Positions 61,480 through 64,000 of a DNA stretch of 64,000 nucleotides are shown here, piece by piece. The translations under genes and the position numbers were made by a program. The first letter of the stretch is position 1; each line of letters opens with the position of its first letter. The DNA lies in contig QJNS01000193.1 of NCBI GenBank assembly GCA_004154925.1, positions 89,119-153,118 on the forward strand, in the 5' to 3' direction. The stretch is from Monosporascus cannonballus. Taxonomy: Eukaryota > Ascomycota > Sordariomycetes > Xylariales. The notes beneath the pieces were generated by a model. That model was not told the origin of the DNA, ran no database searches, and saw nothing but the letters and a program-made list of their open reading frames with translations.

Positions 61480-62345
61480 AGGCAACACCCCCACTAACGC
61501 CCTATTCCCCCAACGCGCCGCCATTTCCCATACAAAATCAACGAAATCGCATATTTATAATTAATTAACAAAAATAGACCTAAAAAATTAATCTAAAGTA
61601 CAATAACTAAAAACCTAAAATAAGGCCGTACATAAAATATTATGTAAAAATATTAATATTTATATTAAAAAATTAAAGTTAAAAATAAAACAAATACGCA
61701 TTTAATAATATCCCATACATATTATATGAGAAATTATTAATAAAAAACATTTAAAGTGATTGTTAAATAATTACGTTAATAAATTAAATAAAATTAATTT
61801 TTCAAACTTTATTAATAAGTTTAATTAATTATATATATATATATATTAAAAATATTAACTATATACTTTCGATATTAGTTACGTTATTTATATTTGAAAA
61901 ATTAATATCGATTTTTAATAATGAAATTTCTCTATTTTTACTTTGCTCTTCTTTACTATATTATATTTTTTTTATATAATAAAAGTATTATTATAAAGTT
62001 ACCTTTTTAATATTAATTATGTATATCAGTAATTATATATATGGTATTATTTTTATGTATTTCATAATAAATAAGTTATAAACCTTTTTCTATAAATAAA
62101 ACATATATGATAAATTTAATTTTTACGTTTAACGTTTTATTAAAAAAATTATTAGGTAATTATTAAAATTTCCTAATTTATTTTATCGTATAAAGCATCT
62201 AAAATTTATAATAGCCCTGTAATCCGCTAATTTTTACCATATTTTCGATTTTTAAAGCAATGTTAAAAATATAGTGATTTTCGCCGTTTTATATGGAAAA
62301 ATGGCGGCGCGTTGGGGGGATGGGGCGTTGGTAGGGGGGTCGCCT
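61480..62345. mobile_element. short non-autonomous TIR element of the Fot1-like family
   Basis: 866 bp with inverted ends AGGCAACACCCCCACTAACG (left) and the inverse of AGGCGACCCCCCTACCAACG (right), duplication TA (61478-61479, 62346-62347). Interior is A/T-rich with no coding frame. The ends match the Fot1-like element at 53671, whose transposase could have moved it. Confidence 0.85.
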
Positions 62346-62347
62346 TA

Positions 62348-62990
62348 CCTGCAAAGGCCGCTATTGAAGGCTTGTGTTGTGGGGGAGCCTGGATCGCCTG
62401 GCCACGCCGACATAAAGGCAAAATCTGATGACGGCAGATATGCCGCGTTGCCTCGCTCACCAGACCACACGAAGACGACGCGGTGCGGCACGAACCGCTC
62501 TGTGGGGTCCTAGATACTACCTAACCTTAGCCTCAGGCGCGCCCGGATCATCGCTGCTATTTCGGCGGCCATGCGATGGAACCACATCTCGGTAAAGGAG
62601 GCATAGTCTTTCTTGGCGTAGGCCCCGGCGTCGGCGTCGAGATAGTCGCCGATGCGGTCGGCGAGCGGACTGTGTCCCGGGTTGTACAGGTGGTGCACAA
62701 GCTGTAGCAGGCGCCGCCGCTGTGTAGTGTCAGGCGGCCGCTCAGTTTGTCGATCCACGGTAACTCCCACGGAACTCTGAAGTGTCGATGACGCGGCCTA
62801 GCTTCCACAAGTAGCCCGTTACTGCGAGGCCATCCGCCATCAATTCAACCTCCGTCAGCCGGCAGCCCTTATTAAACATTAGCGGGCTAGTATCGCCTTC
62901 CGGCTCTTTGAAAAATAGACTAATACCAGCCATGGCGTCCTCGGGGCGACCAGGAATCGGGATTACAGATATCTAGCATTTGCCTTATGA
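62348..62990 (-). pseudogene. HET-family protein, C-terminal fragments
   Basis: Three minus-strand frames give a continuous family sequence: AMAGISLFFKEPEGDT and SPLMFNKGCRLTEVELMADG then LAVTGYLWKLGRVIDTS (62933-62785), VPWELPWIDKLSGRLTL (about 62770-62720), RRRLLQLVHHLYNPGH to DADAGAYAKKDYASFTEMWF and MIRARLRLRLGSI (to 62513). A stop then replaces an expected residue and DPTERFVPHRVVFVWSGE follows. The layout is that of the region after the HET domain in large fungal HET proteins. Two frameshifts and a stop make it non-functional. Confidence 0.6.
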
Positions 62991-63980
62991 CCGGCCGCGC
63001 CACACTACGTGGGGGGTATGCCACTCTACCCCGGGGCTGGACGCGTGAAAGCAGACCCGATCATATACTACCAGTGTGAAAACGTGCAATCATTAGCTGC
63101 CATGCACAGGAATGCGTATACGCCAGCGTCTGGGTTGACTCCATGTAGTCTTGCCAACACGGCGTTAGAACCCATCTAACACGTCACGTATCCCGCGTGC
63201 AATGGCCCTGCAGCTTCTCGTCAGCAGAAGCTTGACCTTGTAGCGCCGTGAAAGCCCCTCATACGGCATGATTCCGGCTGCCTCCCTAACCCGTCGTAGG
63301 CTAGCCAAGGCTGGCCAGGCTAGAATCGCATGGGCCGATTCAGTGGTGCAGAGTTTGCGCTCGTTCTGCTGACGTCGGTAATATGATTAACCCTGGGCTA
63401 ACGGCCCGCTAACCCCACGATTCTCTAAGCCGCGATCAATGGCATCAGTCAAGCTTTTGCCTAGATAGACGGCGGCCCCGCCGTACACGAGGGTACATAA
63501 TACGCTAGATAGTCCTAACGCGACGCGTTCATAGGCTTGCATTAAGCTTGTACCTTGGGTGTTGAAAATAATGGAGGAGCTTTCGGGCGTTCTATTTCGT
63601 CTTGCGACTGTTGGGCTTGAAGACTACGCCAAATTCGCACCTGATGACGACCCTGCCAGTGCGTGTATAGCAGTGTTTAACAGTGTATGAACCCGCGGCC
63701 TGTTCTTTGCACAGCACAGCATCAAAACGAGCCGTATCGCGCTTCCGTAATACGCTCCGCACGACGAGGTATTCCGGCCTCTTTTGAAGGTGGACGAGCA
63801 GATTGAGACGAGATTGTCCTTATTCTGCAAGTCGTAAACAGAAGTGTGGCTTCGTGTTGCCACTTTTGGCATGAAAGGTCCTTTGCTATCCGTATGCAGT
63901 CTAATGGCCGGTGGACTCAGGCATGTGGACAGCTAAGTCAAACAGCCGATGGGGTTTCTACAAAGCTTAGAGTTCTGCTT
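62991..63980 (-). pseudogene. coding-like remnants, family unknown
   Basis: Normal composition. The minus strand has patches that look coding: MQAYERVALGLSSVLCTLVY then GGAAVYLGKSLTDAIDRGLE (about 63545-63425, with a membrane-like stretch), SLRRVREAAGIMPYEGLSRR (about 63300), and an open frame at 63872-63624. Stops separate them. They may be the upstream part of the HET-like gene, but no HET motif is visible. Confidence 0.35.
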
Positions 63981-64000
63981 GGGGGGGGGGGGGGGGGGGG
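63981..64000. repeat. poly-G run at the window end
   Basis: Twenty consecutive G directly after AGTTCTGCTT. It may be a true homopolymer cut by the window edge or an assembly or contig-end artefact. Confidence 0.9.

Noticed and set aside
1..64000. CRISPR array, rRNA genes or telomere repeats
   Set aside because: No regularly spaced repeat-spacer pattern, no rRNA-like sequence and no TTAGGG array seen; the genome type is fungal.

Overview
The window reads as a repeat-rich stretch of a filamentous ascomycete (Pezizomycotina) genome. Short introns of 45-75 bp with GTRAGN donors, HET, NACHT-WD40 and CorA-like gene families, a Fot1/pogo-type transposon and wholesale C-to-T / G-to-A decay of duplicated DNA (the mark of repeat-induced point mutation, RIP) all agree. 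Species cannot be told from this. Only two genes look intact: a small VOC/PhnB-like protein (21534-22104, one intron) and a 704-residue HET-domain protein (50055-52169, minus).

Layout. 1-21330 is RIP-decayed, AT-rich repeat DNA. It holds a complete Ty3/Gypsy element (9646-16527, TSD TGGGT), a direct repeat that may be LTR ends of an older element (4561 and 20306), and a 90-bp tandem repeat near 19 kb. 21330-24755 is a GC-normal island with the PhnB-like gene, a STAND N-terminal fragment and an opposed NACHT-WD40 remnant. 24756-27384 is almost pure A/T. 27385-29353 carries two solo LTRs and the 3' end of a CorA-like gene. 29354-39790 is a Copia-type array LTR-internal-LTR-internal-LTR (TSD GTATG), with a second Gypsy element (32171-38941, TSD ATAAT) in its second internal copy. 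39791-43308 is the 5' part of the same CorA-like gene, itself hit by a solo LTR (TSD GTTTC). 43915-49924 is Copia-derived. The HET gene follows. 52655-61479 is an ankyrin-repeat gene broken by a solo LTR (TSD TTCGC) and a Fot1-like DNA transposon (TA), the latter carrying a Copia element (TSD AAACG). A short TIR element (61480-62345, TA) and HET-like remnants follow; the window ends in 20 G.

The genes do not form a pathway. Most belong to families used in fungal non-self recognition (HET, NACHT-WD40, ankyrin), and most are broken. What is notable is how well the breaks can be read: for each insertion the target duplication is visible, and removing the insertion rejoins an open frame or a normal intron. 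The 10.4-kb Copia/Gypsy nest sits inside a 53-bp intron of the CorA-like gene. I saw no convincing unknown biological system; the strongest material is this layered insertion record, the tandem Copia arrays with half-tRNA-iMet primer sites, and LTR pairs that differ by one minisatellite unit.
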